Positions 33,038 to 35,819 of a stretch of 35,819 nt of DNA are shown one piece after another. The translations under genes were made by a program, and so were the position numbers. Origin of the DNA: Planctomycetota bacterium (GTDB taxonomy: Bacteria > Planctomycetota > Phycisphaerae > WQYP01); the NCBI GenBank assembly GCA_021808105.1, contig JAKBCC010000031.1:1-35819 (forward strand), given 5' to 3'. The notes below the pieces were generated by a model that saw only the letters and a list, made by a program, of their open reading frames with translations, ran no database searches and had not been told where the DNA came from. The stretch's first letter is position 1, and every line of letters begins with the position of its first letter.

Positions 33038-34213
33038 ATGAATTATCAAGAACGGAAAATCACGCCTGACCAGGCCATCCCTGATGCTTTGTCTGGTGCT
33101 GCAAGTTCTCATGCCGCGGCTTTGGAATCGCAGGAGCTTGCCATCGCGATCAAACGTGCTGCCCGCGACATCGGCTTTGATCTCGTTGGAATCGCCGATA
33201 TTCACCCCTCACCGCATAGCGATTACATTGCCGACTTTTTTGCCCTTGGCCGTCACGGCACGATGGATTATCTCGCCCGCATGGCCCCTGCAAAAATGGA
33301 TATTCGCACCCATCTTCCCTGGGCGGCCGGCGCCGTCTGCGTGGCCATGAGTTACTATCAAAGCCCCGATGAAACGTCCCCGCGCATCCCTGCTGCTGGA
33401 GAGTCTGATACGACCGGCGAATTCTCGCCGGGGACAGTGGCCGATGATGCCCGACCCGGTGGCCATGGCAACTCCGCGATTTCACCGCCGGATGCAAAAC
33501 TCGCTGGGTATACCGCCGGACGGGACTATCACCGTATTTTCACCGGCTTACTGCAAAAACTCGAGCGCGCGGTACGGGCTTTGATAAATACAGATATTAC
33601 CGCGCGTGCATACGTTGATACGGGACCGTGCCTGGAGCGGGAATTGGCGGTCCGTGCCGGATTGGGATGGATCGGAAAAAACACGATGATGATTCACCCC
33701 CGGCACGGTTCCTGGTTTCTGCTGGGGGAGCTTTTTCTGTCTGTACCGCTGCCGGCTGATCCGCCGGTGCCGGATCGTTGCGGCACCTGCACGCGCTGCA
33801 TCACCGCCTGTCCCACCCATGCCCTGACGCCTTATCGCATGGACGCCGGTAAATGTATCAGTTATCTGACATTGGAAAACCGCGCGGATATTCCTGCGGA
33901 ATTTCACGCCCCCATGCGCGAGGCCGGTTACATGATCGGCTGCGATATCTGCCAGAGCGTTTGTCCGTTTAATCGCCGGCCCATGGCCGCGGGCCATCCT
34001 GATTTTCAACCGCGGGCGTTTTCCGGAACCGTTTCACCGCAGACGGTTTTGCACTGGACCGAGCATGATTGGGATCAGGCCACGCGAGGCCGCGCATTTC
34101 GCCGGGCCAAGTTCAACATGTGGCAACGCAACGCTGCAATTCTGCTGGGAGTCTCTCCGAGGAATCAGGGGGTTGCGATGGGAGTAGCGGGCGATAGAGC
34201 GCCGCAGCGATAG
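33038..34213 (+). CDS. queG: Epoxyqueuosine reductase
   Basis: A 391-residue cobalamin and iron-sulfur enzyme that makes the last step of queuosine synthesis in tRNA. YVDTGPCLERELAVRAGLGWIGKNTM holds the catalytic Asp194 (key part VDTGPCLERE). Two 4Fe-4S sets follow: CGTCTRCITACP (Cys248, 251, 254, 258) and CDICQSVCPFNRRP (Cys302, 305, 309), plus Cys273. Between residues 108 and 157 there is a Ser/Gly/Pro-rich stretch longer than the short loop normally found before GYxxGRDYH. No ribosome site is seen before the ATG at 33038, so the first 30 residues are uncertain. A palindromic repeat follows the stop. Confidence 0.93.
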   Translation: MNYQERKITPDQAIPDALSGAASSHAAALESQELAIAIKRAARDIGFDLVGIADIHPSPHSDYIADFFALGRHGTMDYLARMAPAKMDIRTHLPWAAGAVCVAMSYYQSPDETSPRIPAAGESDTTGEFSPGTVADDARPGGHGNSAISPPDAKLAGYTAGRDYHRIFTGLLQKLERAVRALINTDITARAYVDTGPCLERELAVRAGLGWIGKNTMMIHPRHGSWFLLGELFLSVPLPADPPVPDRCGTCTRCITACPTHALTPYRMDAGKCISYLTLENRADIPAEFHAPMREAGYMIGCDICQSVCPFNRRPMAAGHPDFQPRAFSGTVSPQTVLHWTEHDWDQATRGRAFRRAKFNMWQRNAAILLGVSPRNQGVAMGVAGDRAPQR

Positions 34214-34249
34214 CCCGGCGACTGGGCCAGCGGTTGGGCCGTGGCATTC

Positions 34250-34330
34250 GATCAACCACCGGATTACCATCCGGTGCTATCGATGGCACATCGCGTGATA
34301 GAGCACCGTGGTGATAACCCGGTGGTTGGT
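34250..34330. repeat. Dispersed palindromic repeat, copy 2 (arms in opposite order)
   Basis: Arms 34250-34281 and 34297-34330 are imperfect reverse complements around 15 bases. The right arm, 34300-34330, is the exact reverse complement of 26309-26339. Here the ccaccgg end is outside and the gctatc end is inside, the reverse of copy 1. It begins 36 bases after the queG stop and ends 95 bases before the photolyase start. Confidence 0.75.
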
Positions 34331-34376
34331 TGCAGGTGCGGGATATAGCCTCGGCACAATTGCTTCGAAGGCTGGA

Positions 34377-34382
34377 TATAAT
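34377..34382 (+). promoter_or_regulatory. -10 box of the photolyase gene
   Basis: A perfect TATAAT just after the palindromic repeat and 42 bases before the TTG start. The -35 box is weak. Confidence 0.4.
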
Positions 34383-34424
34383 CGCCCCCGCTGGTGCGGT
34401 TTGGCTATTGCCGGAGAATATTGT

Positions 34425-35819
34425 TTGAGAACGGTTTTGCATTGGTTCCGACGGGATTTTCGTGTGCGGGACAACACCGCACTGGCCGCCGCGTGCCGAT
34501 CAGGAGATTCGGTTGTCGCCGTATTTTGTATTGATACCCGATGGTTTACCGCATCCACGGGAAAGACCGGGGCCTATCAGGCGGCCTTCTGGCTTAAATC
34601 GCTTCGGGAACTTTCCGCCGCGTTGGTTGACTTAAATATTCCCCTGAAAATCCTTACCACGGCAAATCCTGTCCAGGCGATATTGTCGCTGGCGAAGCGC
34701 TTAAATGTTCGAACAATCACGCTTAATAAAGAATATGAACCCGCGCAAATCGCACAGGATCAACGCCTGGTGCGTGAGGCCCAAAAGCTGGGCGTTGACA
34801 TTAAGAGCTTTAAAGATGCTGTGATTTTTGAAACTTTTGAGGTTCTCACCGGAACGGATAATCCGTATACCATTTTTTCACCCTACAAACGCGCGTGGCT
34901 GGCAAAACTAACGCAGTCGCCTGTTCAAAATTCCGGCTTGCCTGCGAAATCGCCTGTTACATCCGTTCCTTCTGATCCGATTCCCGATCCTGAATCTCTG
35001 GGCTATCCTGCTGTGACGTTGCCAATCGCGGCAGGCCAGCGAGGTGCCTCCGCATTGTTGGAAACATTTATCCAGAATAAAATCAAGTTTTATCACAACG
35101 ACCGAGATTTTCCTGCGGTGCCGGGAGTTTCGCAACTTTCAGCTCATCTTGCTGCCGGAACAGTATCCATCCGCCAATGCGTTGCCGCCGCGATAAACCA
35201 GGGGGCGATGGCCGGCAGCGGCGGGGCGGAAACGTGGCTTTCCGAATTGATCTGGCGTGAATTTTATCGCATGGTTCTCTATCATTATCCGCACACCTGC
35301 CACAGCGCTTTTCAAAAAAAATATGAACGCCTCACCTGGGAAAGCAAACCGGAATTAATCGCTGCCTGGTGCCAAGCCCGCACCGGATATCCCATTGTGG
35401 ATGCTGCCATGAGGCAGATTCAGCAGACCGGCTGGATGCACAATCGCCTGCGGATGATCACCGCCATGTTTCTCACCAAAGATCTGGACACGCACTGGCG
35501 CATCGGAGAACAATTGTTTATGCAGTGGCTGATGGATTATGATCAAGCCAGCAATGTTGGCGGCTGGCAATGGAGCGCCGGCACAGGCACCGATGCCGCG
35601 CCCTATTTCCGCGTGATGAATCCGATTCTCCAAGCCCAAAGATTTGATCCCGACGGCACATTTGTAAAGCGTTTTATTCCCGAATTAGTCAATGTACCAG
35701 AGGATTTTATCCATACCCCCTGGGAAATGCCGCCACTATTGCAAAGCCAATGCGGCTGCATCATCGGCCAGGACTACCCCGCCCGCATCGTAGACCACGC
35801 CGCCGCCCGCATCAAAGCC
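34425..35819 (+). CDS. phrB: Class I deoxyribodipyrimidine (CPD) photolyase, cut by the window end
   Basis: At least 465 residues, open to the last base. It uses light and FAD to split cyclobutane pyrimidine dimers. The N-terminal alpha/beta domain opens LRTVLHWFRRDFRVRDNTAL. The FAD-binding helical domain has LSAHLAAGTVSIRQ, LIWREFYRMVL, TGYPIVDAAMRQIQQTGWMHNRLRM and SNVGGWQWSAGTGTDAAPYF. Start is a TTG at 34425: GGAG (34413-34416) is eight bases upstream and the first conserved residues begin right there, with no ATG in reach. Only a few residues should be missing, since the family is usually about 470-480 long. Confidence 0.93.
   Translation, partial: MRTVLHWFRRDFRVRDNTALAAACRSGDSVVAVFCIDTRWFTASTGKTGAYQAAFWLKSLRELSAALVDLNIPLKILTTANPVQAILSLAKRLNVRTITLNKEYEPAQIAQDQRLVREAQKLGVDIKSFKDAVIFETFEVLTGTDNPYTIFSPYKRAWLAKLTQSPVQNSGLPAKSPVTSVPSDPIPDPESLGYPAVTLPIAAGQRGASALLETFIQNKIKFYHNDRDFPAVPGVSQLSAHLAAGTVSIRQCVAAAINQGAMAGSGGAETWLSELIWREFYRMVLYHYPHTCHSAFQKKYERLTWESKPELIAAWCQARTGYPIVDAAMRQIQQTGWMHNRLRMITAMFLTKDLDTHWRIGEQLFMQWLMDYDQASNVGGWQWSAGTGTDAAPYFRVMNPILQAQRFDPDGTFVKRFIPELVNVPEDFIHTPWEMPPLLQSQCGCIIGQDYPARIVDHAAARIKA

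Overview
The window looks like a chromosomal segment from a Gram-negative bacterium, most probably a planctomycete of the Phycisphaerae type. This is inference from gene content. It has a KDO transferase (waaA), a TolC-type outer-membrane factor, a one-piece prepilin-like protein ending in a conserved DGH motif, an actinobacterial/planctomycete-style 7Fe ferredoxin, and a LysM protein whose layout resembles planctomycete L,D-transpeptidases. No rRNA or tRNA gene, CRISPR array, transposase or phage gene was seen. Most genes are housekeeping or cell-envelope genes.

Left part (1-8.0 kb): a small membrane protein of unknown function lies at the edge beside a long inverted repeat. It is followed by an NDUFA9-like NAD(P)-binding protein, an 800-base hairpin-rich gap, a ferredoxin, a stand-alone rpsR, a PH-domain membrane protein, metK, a Gfo/Idh/MocA to aldo-keto reductase fusion, and a TrpG/PabA glutaminase. 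Middle part (8.0-17 kb): two minus-strand blocks. One is a complete MacAB-TolC-like pump (ATPase, adaptor, permease, outer-membrane lipoprotein). The other is waaA preceded by three uncharacterised genes, two of which look like diverged copies of each other.

Central-right (17-28 kb): a prepilin-like protein, an HtrA protease, a polyprenyl diphosphate synthase, a Nudix hydrolase, truD, a LysM protein with an apparently dead transpeptidase domain, a zinc-ribbon membrane protein, a Fic protein with a well-defined promoter and operator-like palindromes, and a membrane-bound flavoreductase with two haem-type histidine pairs. Right part (28-35.8 kb): doxX, pdxJ-dapA, an MsbA-like ABC exporter, a small membrane protein, queG, and a class I photolyase that runs off the end.

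The least ordinary material is a dispersed palindromic repeat present twice (26266-26339 and 34250-34330) with arms in opposite order, the multi-palindrome control region of fic, the pseudo-transpeptidase, the uncharacterised trio upstream of waaA, the double oxidoreductase fusion, and a 9-bp-period tandem repeat. I did not find a clear novel defence or mobile system. These are leads.
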